From: an uncultured Lachnoclostridium sp.
GTDB lineage: Bacteria > Bacillota > Clostridia > Lachnospirales > Lachnospiraceae
Reading direction: 5' to 3'
DNA length: 64,000 nucleotides
Assembly: GCA_948330435.1 (NCBI GenBank)
Contig: CAOJBY010000001.1
Span: 124,001 to 188,000, forward strand
Positions 1-7,651 of the stretch are shown piece after piece. The notes beneath the pieces were generated by a model. That model was not told the origin of the DNA, made no database searches, and was given only the letters and a program-made list of their open reading frames with translations. Numbering within the stretch: the stretch's first letter is position 1; each line of letters opens with the position of its first letter. The position numbers and the translations under genes were made by a program.

Positions 1-716
1 ACTCCAAACCAGACGGAGTGATCCTTATGGGACGCGTTCAGAAAAAAATTATGAATTTTTTAAGTGACTGCACCGTAAATATTGTTTACGCTGGACTTAA
101 TAAATTAGAAGTAAATATTGATCAAGTTATTTGTGACAGTTATTCCGCAATTTTACATTCTGTTAGCTATCTGGCCAAATGTGGATTTACTAAAATTGGC
201 TACATAGGAACTATGCCCGCCGAAAAATCTCATGTGCTTAACGAGCATCGTTTTCGTGCTTTTACTGATGGACTAAAGCTGAATGATATAAAGCTCAACA
301 TGAATTATTGCAAAAACATTGTATTAACTACGGAGCAGGCATATAATGCCGTAGTAGAATTGATACGTTCCGGAAATATACCGGAAGCTTTCTGTTGTGC
401 CAATGACAATGTGGCTATTGGTACAATCAGTGCACTCAATGATTACCAATACCGAATTCCCGAAGATGTATCCGTTATTGGTCTGGATGATATAGAAATG
501 GCCGGATTTATGCGTCCTCGCCTTACAACGTTTAACATGCAGACTAATGAGCTTGGTAAATTTGCCGTAAAAATCCTGGATGACAGAATCAAAAATCACC
601 ATTCTACTCCTGTTCTCATTCAGCTTCCCAGTACACTTATTGAGCGAGACAGCTGCTTACCCAAAAATTTCTCCGCCAGCGAAAGCTGCAGATCTGCACG
701 AACAGGAAATGGTTAA
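1..716 (+). CDS. LacI/GalR-family transcriptional regulator, C-terminal part (cut by window start)
   Basis: The frame is open from the first bases of the window (reading SKPDGVILMGRV at the left edge), so the gene begins upstream and the DNA-binding helix-turn-helix is outside the window. What is visible is the effector-binding core of a LacI-type repressor: the KPDGVIL strand, then FTKIGYIGT, the CANDNVAIGTISAL helix region (FCCANDNVA), the PEDVSVIGLDDIEMAGFMRPRL signature segment and a TLIERDS ending typical of the family. The ligand is probably a sugar or sugar phosphate, but nothing here identifies it. It faces the GDP-fucose operon tail-to-tail and shares a terminator with it, so a regulatory link to that operon is not implied by position. 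Confidence 0.9.
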   Translation, partial: SKPDGVILMGRVQKKIMNFLSDCTVNIVYAGLNKLEVNIDQVICDSYSAILHSVSYLAKCGFTKIGYIGTMPAEKSHVLNEHRFRAFTDGLKLNDIKLNMNYCKNIVLTTEQAYNAVVELIRSGNIPEAFCCANDNVAIGTISALNDYQYRIPEDVSVIGLDDIEMAGFMRPRLTTFNMQTNELGKFAVKILDDRIKNHHSTPVLIQLPSTLIERDSCLPKNFSASESCRSARTGNG

Positions 717-807
717 AGCAACACTAAGCATGCTTTCGGCACACGATGCTTTCAATAGTCGACGTGCCCTTGCACCTATTAGAAGCATGCACCGTCTGGC
801 ACACATA

Positions 808-861
808 AAAAGAGAATGCCACCGCAAAATTCTCCCGAATTCTGTAGTGACATTCTCTTTT
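808..861. terminator. Bidirectional terminator between lacI-type gene and GDP-fucose operon
   Basis: An 11-bp perfect inverted repeat (AAAAGAGAATG at 808-818, CATTCTCTTTT at 851-861) has further internal pairing (CAC/GTG). A-rich flanks give a U-run on either strand. It lies between two convergent genes and can serve both. The rest of 717-879 holds no supported gene. Confidence 0.8.
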
Positions 862-879
862 ATATAATTAATTCCATTT

Positions 880-2373
880 TTAATTCTCTTTTCTCTCTGT
901 ATACACCTTAATCTTCGGCTCTGTACCAGACGGGCGGATGACAACCTCCGAGCCATCCTCCATCCAAAGCTTGATCACATCAGACTTAGGCAGTCCATCA
1001 GTACCGTCCAAATAGTCCTTATGCCGAACTACTTTTGAACCCCGCATCTTCATCTCCGGCTTCTTTGCCAAGCTTTTACGGATATATTCCATACGCCGCT
1101 TAGCCTCCGCCCCCTCAAAGGTATAATTCTTAAGCTCAGACTTATAGCGTCCATAAGTTTGATACAGCTCTTTTAGCACATCAATCAGTGTCTTCCCAAT
1201 AGATTTATAGGTATCCGCCATCTCACAGATAAGCATGGCCGCCCCTACCGCATCCTTATCTCTTACGTAACTGCCAATCAGATAGCCACAGCTCTCCTCA
1301 AACCCAAACACAAAACGGTTCGCTTCTCCTGCTTTCTCCAGTCGTCCAATCTGCTCTCCAATATACTTAAAGCCTGTAAGCGTCTGAATCATTTCCACTC
1401 CATAACTCTCCGCAATCCTCTCTGCCATGGATGTGGTTACTATTGTCTTAATTACAACAGGATTTTCCGGAAGAGTTCCTGCTTCCTGTCTGCACTTTAA
1501 AATATAATCCAGCAGGAGAACGCCTACCTGATTTCCCGTCAACATTTTCCAGGATTTTCCATGCTTGACAGCTACTCCCACCCTGTCACAGTCCGGATCC
1601 GTAGCAAGCAGCAGATCCGCATTTACTTTTTTACAATACTTTAACGCCAGCTTCAGGGCCTCCGGCTCCTCGGGATTCGGCTTGGGGCAGGTTGGAAAAT
1701 CACCATCCGGTTTAGCCTGCTCCGCAACCAACTGGAGATCCTTAATTCCAATATATTTAAGAATACTGCTCACGCAGGTTAGTCCCGCACCATTCAAAGG
1801 TGTATATACAACCTTCAGGTCCGAGGTCAGTTCTTTCTGTGTCCGCTTTTTAATAATAGCAGCAAGAAAGGCCTTTATAACCTTATCGCTGATAAATACG
1901 ATCTCTTCTGATTCCAGAAAGTATTCAAAGGGCAGATCATCCTGCACTTCCTTCTTATCTGCCTGTTCAATGTAAGCCTGAATATTCTCCGCCGCCTCGC
2001 TTGTCACCTGGCAGCCATCCGCACCATATACTTTAAAGCCATTATAATCCTTTGGATTATGACTGGCCGTAATACAGATTCCTGCATCACACTTCAAATG
2101 ACGCACCGCAAAAGACAGGGTTGGCGTGGGCATCAGCTTAGGATAAATATATGCCTTACACCCCTTAAGAGCCAGCACTCTGGCAGTCTCTTTCGCAAAT
2201 TCCTCCGAATGGTTTCTGCTGTCATAGGCTATTGCTACCGCAGGTTCCTCCCTTAAGGTCTTTGCATAAGCCGCCACGCCCAAAGCAGCCTCCTGTATAG
2301 TCTCTAAATTTAGATGATCCGGTCCCTCCCCCATTGTGGCACGAATGCCTCCTGTTCCAAATTTTAAATTCAT
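880..2373 (-). CDS. Phosphohexomutase (phosphoglucomutase/phosphomannomutase)
   Basis: Alpha-D-phosphohexomutase of 497 aa. All four family motifs are present: the phosphoserine loop TASHNP (Ser104), the Mg-binding loop DPDCDRVG (Asp259, 261, 263), the sugar-specificity loop GFEESCGY (around 357-364) and the phosphate-binding loop RPSGTEP (480-486). It interconverts hexose-6-phosphate and hexose-1-phosphate. As last gene of the manC-gmd-fcl-manA operon it most likely makes mannose-1-phosphate for GDP-mannose. By sequence it looks closer to PgcA-type glucomutases, so it may also act on glucose-6-phosphate. It starts 4 bases after the manA stop. A hairpin terminator follows the gene. Confidence 0.92.
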   Translation of the reverse strand: MNLKFGTGGIRATMGEGPDHLNLETIQEAALGVAAYAKTLREEPAVAIAYDSRNHSEEFAKETARVLALKGCKAYIYPKLMPTPTLSFAVRHLKCDAGICITASHNPKDYNGFKVYGADGCQVTSEAAENIQAYIEQADKKEVQDDLPFEYFLESEEIVFISDKVIKAFLAAIIKKRTQKELTSDLKVVYTPLNGAGLTCVSSILKYIGIKDLQLVAEQAKPDGDFPTCPKPNPEEPEALKLALKYCKKVNADLLLATDPDCDRVGVAVKHGKSWKMLTGNQVGVLLLDYILKCRQEAGTLPENPVVIKTIVTTSMAERIAESYGVEMIQTLTGFKYIGEQIGRLEKAGEANRFVFGFEESCGYLIGSYVRDKDAVGAAMLICEMADTYKSIGKTLIDVLKELYQTYGRYKSELKNYTFEGAEAKRRMEYIRKSLAKKPEMKMRGSKVVRHKDYLDGTDGLPKSDVIKLWMEDGSEVVIRPSGTEPKIKVYTERKEN

Positions 2374-2377
2374 CCGT

Positions 2378-3196
2378 CTATACCTCGCTTATAAGTATTT
2401 GCAGCCTTCCAATAAGCTGGTAGGCTCCCATTTCTTTTGGAAGAAAGAAACTGTCACCCTTTCTGAGCATCTGGCTTCCATAACCACTTTTAAGGCTTCC
2501 CTCTCCATCCAGAACAAGAAGTGATTGGAAAGAATTTTCAGCCTTTCCTTCCATGTATTTCTCTATCTCGTATAATTGTACCACAAAATACGGACATTGC
2601 ACTAATAAAGTTTTGGAATATCCATTTTTTCGGATTCGGGGCCCCATAGGATGATGTCCAGCCAGGGGCGGCATAGAGTCGATTGCTTTCATTGCTTTTT
2701 CAATATGCAGTTCCCGCCTTTTATGATCGGCATCCTCTCGGTTATAATCGTATACCCGATAAGTAATGTTCGAACTCTGCTGAACCTCTGCTACCGTAAT
2801 TCCCGATCCGATAGCATGAATGATTCCGGCCGGGATGTAGAATACATCACCCTTTTTTACAGGAACTTTTTTACATACTTCCAAAATACTCCCATTTTGA
2901 ATTCGTTTTCGGAACTCATTGACAGAAATCCGGTACTTTAATCCATAATACAAATAAGCCCCCGGCACGCAGTCCAGTATATACCACATTTCTGTTTTCC
3001 CACTCCCATGCTCAAGTTCTCTTGCCAGGGTATCCCCTGGGTGTACCTGGACAGATAGTGCTTCTCTGGCTGTAATTATTTTAATTAAAAGAGGGATTTC
3101 TTCCAATCCCTCATTCAGCCAGGAAAGCATCCAGTCTTCTTTTCCCCACAAATACTCTTTCTGCACTGGACATAACTTTATTGGTCCCTGCTCCAT
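2378..3196 (-). CDS. manA: Mannose-6-phosphate isomerase, class I
   Basis: Zinc-dependent cupin isomerase of about 272 aa converting fructose-6-phosphate to mannose-6-phosphate, the entry step of GDP-mannose synthesis. The metal-binding motifs are visible: QVHPGD near residue 51, KTEMWY near 68, YIPAGIIHAIG near 121, and the VQQSSNITYRVYDYNR segment close to the active site. It is a short Firmicute-type ManA. I chose the ATG at 3196, which overlaps the fcl stop as TGATG; a GTG one codon earlier is possible. Its presence makes the operon self-sufficient from a glycolytic intermediate. Confidence 0.93.
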   Translation of the reverse strand: MEQGPIKLCPVQKEYLWGKEDWMLSWLNEGLEEIPLLIKIITAREALSVQVHPGDTLARELEHGSGKTEMWYILDCVPGAYLYYGLKYRISVNEFRKRIQNGSILEVCKKVPVKKGDVFYIPAGIIHAIGSGITVAEVQQSSNITYRVYDYNREDADHKRRELHIEKAMKAIDSMPPLAGHHPMGPRIRKNGYSKTLLVQCPYFVVQLYEIEKYMEGKAENSFQSLLVLDGEGSLKSGYGSQMLRKGDSFFLPKEMGAYQLIGRLQILISEV

Positions 3197-4161
3197 CACC
3201 GTTTATCAAACTCTCCTGTCTTATATTCTTCACAAAACCACTCATAAGTCCTACGGATTCCGGTTTCCAAATCAATCTTAGGTCTCCAGCCGGTTTCTAA
3301 AATGCGGCTAATATCTGTAACCTTTCTTGGCGTTCCATCAGGTTTTGTTGGATCTAATACGATTCTGCCCTCGTAACCAACTACTCGTTTTACCAATTTC
3401 GCCAGTTCGAGAATGGAGATCTCCTGACCCGATCCCACATTAAAAAACTCATTTCCATCATAGTGATCCATTAGATACATACAGGCATCCGCCAGATCAT
3501 CCACATTTAAAAACTCCCGCAAAGGTGCTCCACTTCCCCATACGGTTACCGCTGGCTCTCCCTTTTTTTTTGCTTCATGAAATTTTCGTATCAGTGCCGG
3601 AAGTACGTGAGAGTTTTCCAAAGCAAAGTTATCATTGATTCCATAGAGATTGCAGGGCATTACGCTGATGTAGTGAGTATGGTATTGCTGATTGTAAAAA
3701 GCACACATTTTAAGTCCTGCTATCTTGGCTAATGCATACGCCTCATTCGTTTTCTCCAAATAACCGTTTAGCAGATATTCCTCTCGAATAGGCTGCGGGC
3801 ATTCTCTGGGATAAATGCAGGAACTCCCAAGGAACAGTAGCTTTTTTACTTGATTTTTATAGGCTGAGTCTATTACATTACATTCTATCTGGAGATTCTT
3901 CATAATGAAGTCTGCCGGATAGGTGTCATTGGCATGAATGCCTCCTACTTTGGCCGCCGCCAAAATTACATAATCCGGTTTTTCCTCTCCAAAAAAGGCT
4001 TCCACATCTGCTTGTCTTGTCAGATCCAATTCCTGATGGGTTCTGTTCACGATCCGAGAAAAGCCTTCCTTTTCCAGGCAGCGAACGATTGCGGAACCTA
4101 CCAAGCCTCTATGTCCGGCCACATATATTTTCTTCTTTCTATCCAATGGTTCACATTTCAT
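3196..4161 (-). CDS. fcl: GDP-L-fucose synthase (GDP-4-keto-6-deoxymannose epimerase/reductase)
   Basis: Extended short-chain dehydrogenase of about 321 aa that epimerises and reduces GDP-4-keto-6-deoxy-D-mannose to GDP-L-fucose with NADPH. It shows the Rossmann motif GHRGLVG (16-22), the GSSCIYP segment with the catalytic Ser, and the YALAK catalytic Tyr/Lys pair (142 and 146). A longer frame starts at 4197, but GGGAG lies 7 bases before the ATG at 4161 and family members begin close to the Rossmann fold, so the shorter start is preferred. The gene follows gmd by 28 bases, the usual order of fucose donor operons. Confidence 0.94.
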   Translation of the reverse strand: MKCEPLDRKKKIYVAGHRGLVGSAIVRCLEKEGFSRIVNRTHQELDLTRQADVEAFFGEEKPDYVILAAAKVGGIHANDTYPADFIMKNLQIECNVIDSAYKNQVKKLLFLGSSCIYPRECPQPIREEYLLNGYLEKTNEAYALAKIAGLKMCAFYNQQYHTHYISVMPCNLYGINDNFALENSHVLPALIRKFHEAKKKGEPAVTVWGSGAPLREFLNVDDLADACMYLMDHYDGNEFFNVGSGQEISILELAKLVKRVVGYEGRIVLDPTKPDGTPRKVTDISRILETGWRPKIDLETGIRRTYEWFCEEYKTGEFDKR

Positions 4162-4189
4162 CTCTGTTCTCCCATTTCCTCTTTTCTTC

Positions 4190-5242
4190 TTAAGCATGAT
4201 TACCCGTTACCAGTTCCATATCATGTTGTACCATAAGTTTCACCAATTGTTCAAAAGATGTCTTTCGTGGATTCCAACTCAAAAGTTCCTTTGCCTTAGT
4301 GGGATCTCCCAAAAGTAAATCCACCTCCGACGGACGGAAAAATTCTGGAGACACCTCTACCAATACATTACCTGTTTTCTCGTCAATCCCCTTTTCCTGA
4401 ACCCCTTCTCCATGCCAGCGTAAATGTATTCCTCCCTGACGAAAAGCCGTTTCTACAAACTCCCTTACCGTGTGAGTCTCTCCAGTGGCAATCACAAAAT
4501 CCTCTGGTGTATCATGTTGCAGCATCATCCACATGCATTCCACATAATCTCTGGCATATCCCCAGTCCCGTTTGGCATTTAGGTTTCCCAGAAACAACTT
4601 TTTCTGCCGACCCGCCAGAATATTGGCCACAGCCAGCGTAATCTTTCTTGTTACAAACGTTTCCCCTCTTCGTTCGGATTCGTGGTTAAACAGAATTCCA
4701 TTTACTGCATACATTCCATAGGCTTCCCGATAATGCTTTATAATCCAATACCCATACAACTTCGCCACCCCATAGGGGGAACGAGGATGAAAAGGTGTTG
4801 TCTCTCTCTGAGGTGTCTCTTCTACTTTCCCGAAAAGTTCGGAGGTTGATGCCTGATAAATCCTTGTTGTCTTTGCAAGTCCCGCAATACGTACCGCTTC
4901 TAATATTCGCAAAACGCCAATCCCATCTGCATTTGCCGTATATTCAGGCTCTTTAAAAGAAACAGCCACATGAGACTGTGCCGCCAGATTATATATCTCA
5001 TCTGGTTTAATTTCTGTTATCAGGCGTACAAGGTTCAGGGAGTCAGTCATATCTCCATAAACCAGATGGAATTTCCCGTCTCCTGCTGCCCGTTTTTCCA
5101 GAAGGTGTACAATACGTTCCTCTGTATTGGTGGAGCCCCTCCGAAGCAAACCATAAACCTCGTATTCCTTTTCCAGAAGAAATTCCGCAAGATAAGAACC
5201 GTCCTGCCCCGTAATCCCTGTTATTAACGCTATCCTTCTCAT
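4190..5242 (-). CDS. gmd: GDP-mannose 4,6-dehydratase
   Basis: NADP-dependent dehydratase of 350 aa converting GDP-D-mannose to GDP-4-keto-6-deoxy-D-mannose. The start holds the Rossmann motif GITGQDG (9-15). The catalytic segment STSE is at 132-135 and the SPYGVAK motif gives Tyr157 and Lys161. Length and motif spacing match the family. The ATG overlaps the manC stop (ATGA), and GAGAGGAG precedes it by 9 bases, pointing to translational coupling. The product is used by the next gene, fcl. Confidence 0.96.
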   Translation of the reverse strand: MRRIALITGITGQDGSYLAEFLLEKEYEVYGLLRRGSTNTEERIVHLLEKRAAGDGKFHLVYGDMTDSLNLVRLITEIKPDEIYNLAAQSHVAVSFKEPEYTANADGIGVLRILEAVRIAGLAKTTRIYQASTSELFGKVEETPQRETTPFHPRSPYGVAKLYGYWIIKHYREAYGMYAVNGILFNHESERRGETFVTRKITLAVANILAGRQKKLFLGNLNAKRDWGYARDYVECMWMMLQHDTPEDFVIATGETHTVREFVETAFRQGGIHLRWHGEGVQEKGIDEKTGNVLVEVSPEFFRPSEVDLLLGDPTKAKELLSWNPRKTSFEQLVKLMVQHDMELVTGNHA

Positions 5243-6603
5243 AATATATTGCTCCTCTCTATCTCATCCCATTCAAACGTAATCCGATGAATATCATCAT
5301 TTCCTACACTGGTTCCTACATGTATCTCAATATATTCAAAATCCTGAAAGGCCTTAACTGCGTGACGCTGGTTTTTGCGAATGCAGATTGCCTTTCCCTG
5401 GGAAAGCGGAATCTTATTTCCCTCCAGAATCAACTCCCCCGTCCCTTTTAAAACAGTCCAAATCTCATCCCTGTTTTCATGGTAATGATAACTGGAAGTC
5501 ATACCGTCATAGATTCGAATCTTTCTTGTTAAAGTAGAAATCTGTGTGGTCTCTGTATCGTCCAGCGTCTCTAATGTTCCCCACCGCCTTTCTTCAAACA
5601 TGGGACGGGTCTTTAGTTCTGCTGTTAGTTCTTTCACCTTGTCCGTCTCACTTTTATCTGCTACCAGAATTCCATCCTGAGCAGCGACAATCACCAGATC
5701 TCTCGTTCCCACACTCACCACCGGCACCGACAGTTCATTAATTACCTGTGTGTTCCGACAACTGTCATCCAGAATTACTCTCCCAATGGTATCAGTACTC
5801 ATCTGATCTGCCATGGCGTCCCAGGTACCAAGATCTTTCCAAAAGCCCTGAAACTCTGCGGCTACCAGTTTTTCGGTCTTTTCCAACACCTCATAGTCAA
5901 AACTGATTCTGGGAAGTTTTTCATACTCCTTACAAAGTTTTTTATAGTCCTCCGTTAGTCCATATAATTTTACCCGATCCAGCATATCTCCAATCCGCAC
6001 ACAAAATACTCCGCAATTCCACAATGCTCCATTTTTTATAAGTTCCTTTGCCTGAGTTTCCCCTGGTTTTTCTACAAAGCTTTGAATCTGAAAATAGTTC
6101 TCTGTTTGTTCCCCCGGCACCATATATCCATATTTTGTTGCAGGATAGGACGGTTTTGCTCCCAAAAGTCCTATATCAGCCCCCGAATGCTTCACAATCC
6201 CTTCCAACCCTTTTACTGCTTCAAAATATGCTCTTTCTGTAAAAGGATCTATCGGCATAATTGCTGCATAATCCTCTCTCTTTGCCCCCATACAACTATA
6301 AAGGTAAGCACAAGAAAGCAATACTGCACCAAAGGTGTCACGTCCCGTCGGCTCTACTGCTATTTGGGCATCATGCACCTGACTTCGAATCAGTTCTGTC
6401 TGCTCTCTGCCTGCCGTAATAATTGTATTTTGTGCCATTCCCGCTTCCAAAAGTTGATCCCACACTCGCTGAAGCATGGAACAGCGTTCCATGGAATTTG
6501 TTTCCCGGTTAACCAGTTTTATATATTGTTTCGGCCTTGCCTCATTTGATAAAGGCCAAAGGCGTTTTCCGGAACCTCCGGACAGTAAAACATAATACAA
6601 CAT
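5239..6603 (-). CDS. manC: Mannose-1-phosphate guanylyltransferase with C-terminal cupin domain
   Basis: First gene of the operon, 454 aa. The N-terminal nucleotidyltransferase domain has the pyrophosphorylase signature GGSGKRLWPLS (9-19) followed by RPKQ, the FVEKP motif (176-180) and DLGTWD (257-262). It makes GDP-mannose from mannose-1-phosphate and GTP. From about 335 there is a cupin domain of the type II phosphomannose isomerase kind (HYHENRDEIW around 373-382). This could give a second isomerase activity, but a separate manA is present, so the domain may only be structural here. A GGGG-containing ribosome site and a strong promoter lie just upstream. Confidence 0.93.
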   Translation of the reverse strand: MLYYVLLSGGSGKRLWPLSNEARPKQYIKLVNRETNSMERCSMLQRVWDQLLEAGMAQNTIITAGREQTELIRSQVHDAQIAVEPTGRDTFGAVLLSCAYLYSCMGAKREDYAAIMPIDPFTERAYFEAVKGLEGIVKHSGADIGLLGAKPSYPATKYGYMVPGEQTENYFQIQSFVEKPGETQAKELIKNGALWNCGVFCVRIGDMLDRVKLYGLTEDYKKLCKEYEKLPRISFDYEVLEKTEKLVAAEFQGFWKDLGTWDAMADQMSTDTIGRVILDDSCRNTQVINELSVPVVSVGTRDLVIVAAQDGILVADKSETDKVKELTAELKTRPMFEERRWGTLETLDDTETTQISTLTRKIRIYDGMTSSYHYHENRDEIWTVLKGTGELILEGNKIPLSQGKAICIRKNQRHAVKAFQDFEYIEIHVGTSVGNDDIHRITFEWDEIERSNIL

Positions 6604-6644
6604 TTTTATTCCCCTTTAAAAACAAGTATATTTTTGCATTGCTT

Positions 6645-6673
6645 TTGACAGTATAAACCTGTATATTTAAGAT
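6645..6673 (+). promoter_or_regulatory. Promoter for the araC-type gene
   Basis: TTGACA at 6645-6650, a 17-base spacer, then TAAGAT at 6668-6673, reading towards the regulator that starts at 6768. It overlaps the oppositely directed operon promoter at both ends. Confidence 0.5.
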
Positions 6674-6678
6674 AACAA
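6650..6678 (-). promoter_or_regulatory. Promoter for the GDP-fucose operon
   Basis: On the minus strand TTGTTA (6673-6678), a 17-base spacer and TATACT (6650-6655), about 45 bases before the manC start. Each element shares a base or more with the divergent promoter, so polymerase can probably occupy only one direction at a time. Confidence 0.55.
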
Positions 6679-6767
6679 GGGAAGATATTGCTTAAAATAA
6701 GTATTATATTGCTATCCGTCTTTTACCTCCATCATTACATACCGGACCAGAAAGGAGATTATTTGTC

Positions 6768-7637
6768 TTGAAAAACTATTTTGATAAATTTCCCGATTCC
6801 TATGTACAAAGTTCCCGGCGGATGATTCAGACTCCCAGTGCCTTTGCCCGTTCTGCTCTTTTCTATGTACAAGAAACCGGGTATTTAAAACTACGGGAAA
6901 GCCATCTGGCCAGACGCAAAAATCTGGAGTCTTACCTGGTAGTTCTCGTCCTATCTGGAAGCGGAACACTGATGTACCAGGATACCGCTTATCCTTTAAA
7001 AAAAGGTTCCTGCTTTTTTATCGACTGTCAGGCACCTTATTACCACCAAAGCAGCAATACGGATCCCTGGGAACTTATTTGGGTTCATTTTAATGGTTCC
7101 AGTTCTCGGGAATATTATCAATATTTTTCTTCCAAAAGCACGCCCGCCTTTTCCCCCCAGGTCTTTCTGGAACTCAAAGATTCCATGGAAAACCTGTTGG
7201 AGATTAATACTGCCTCAGAGCTCTCTACTGAAATTTCCTCCTCACGGTTAATTGTAGAACTCCTCTCACTCTTATTACTGGATATTACTGAACGTCATAC
7301 AGAGAATCACCCTGGTCATCAAAAAATGGCTCAGGTACTTCAATATCTGGATGAACACTATACGGAAAAATTTTCTCTGGATGCACTGTCAGAAAAATTT
7401 TTTATCAGTAAGTTTCATCTATCCAGAGAATTTCGAACTTTGTATGGTATTACTTTGAATCACTATGTCATTGCCCGGCGAATTACTTTGGCAAAAAAAC
7501 TCCTTCGTTTTTCTGATCATACTCTGGAGGAAATTGCCATAAAATGCGGATTCTATGATGCCAGTCATCTCAATCGACAATTTAAAAAGTCAGAAGACAT
7601 ATGTGCTTCTGACTTTCGAAAAAAATGGATCAATTAG
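6768..7637 (+). CDS. AraC-family transcriptional regulator
   Basis: 289 aa with an N-terminal cupin-type ligand-binding domain (about 20-160; GSGTLMYQDTAYPL is the beta-turn core) and a C-terminal double helix-turn-helix (about 185-289; FHLSREFRTLYGIT and IAIKCGFYDASHLNRQFKK). The start is TTG at 6768 behind a strong AAAGGAG at 6751-6757. Such proteins usually activate sugar or glycan genes. It is transcribed head-on to replication and is divergent from the GDP-fucose operon with overlapping promoters, so that operon is a plausible target. The SGNH hydrolase gene converges on it, and its last codons carry that gene's terminator. Confidence 0.88.
   Translation: MKNYFDKFPDSYVQSSRRMIQTPSAFARSALFYVQETGYLKLRESHLARRKNLESYLVVLVLSGSGTLMYQDTAYPLKKGSCFFIDCQAPYYHQSSNTDPWELIWVHFNGSSSREYYQYFSSKSTPAFSPQVFLELKDSMENLLEINTASELSTEISSSRLIVELLSLLLLDITERHTENHPGHQKMAQVLQYLDEHYTEKFSLDALSEKFFISKFHLSREFRTLYGITLNHYVIARRITLAKKLLRFSDHTLEEIAIKCGFYDASHLNRQFKKSEDICASDFRKKWIN
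7584..7616 (-). terminator. Terminator of the SGNH hydrolase gene, inside the araC-type coding region
   Basis: A perfect 11-bp stem (AAAGTCAGAAG at 7586-7596, CTTCTGACTTT at 7606-7616) with a 9-base loop. Read on the minus strand it is followed by five T. It is 36 bases past the hydrolase stop but lies within codons of the converging regulator. Confidence 0.65.
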
Positions 7638-7651
7638 ATACCTGTTTATAT

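Noticed and set aside
726..791. Repeated AAGCATGC and GGCACACxxA motifs after the lacI-type gene
   Set aside because: Too short and only two copies each; no evidence of an operator or attachment site.
580..867. A 95-codon plus-strand frame overlapping the end of the lacI-type gene
   Set aside because: No family features, overlaps a real gene in another frame and includes the terminator hairpin.
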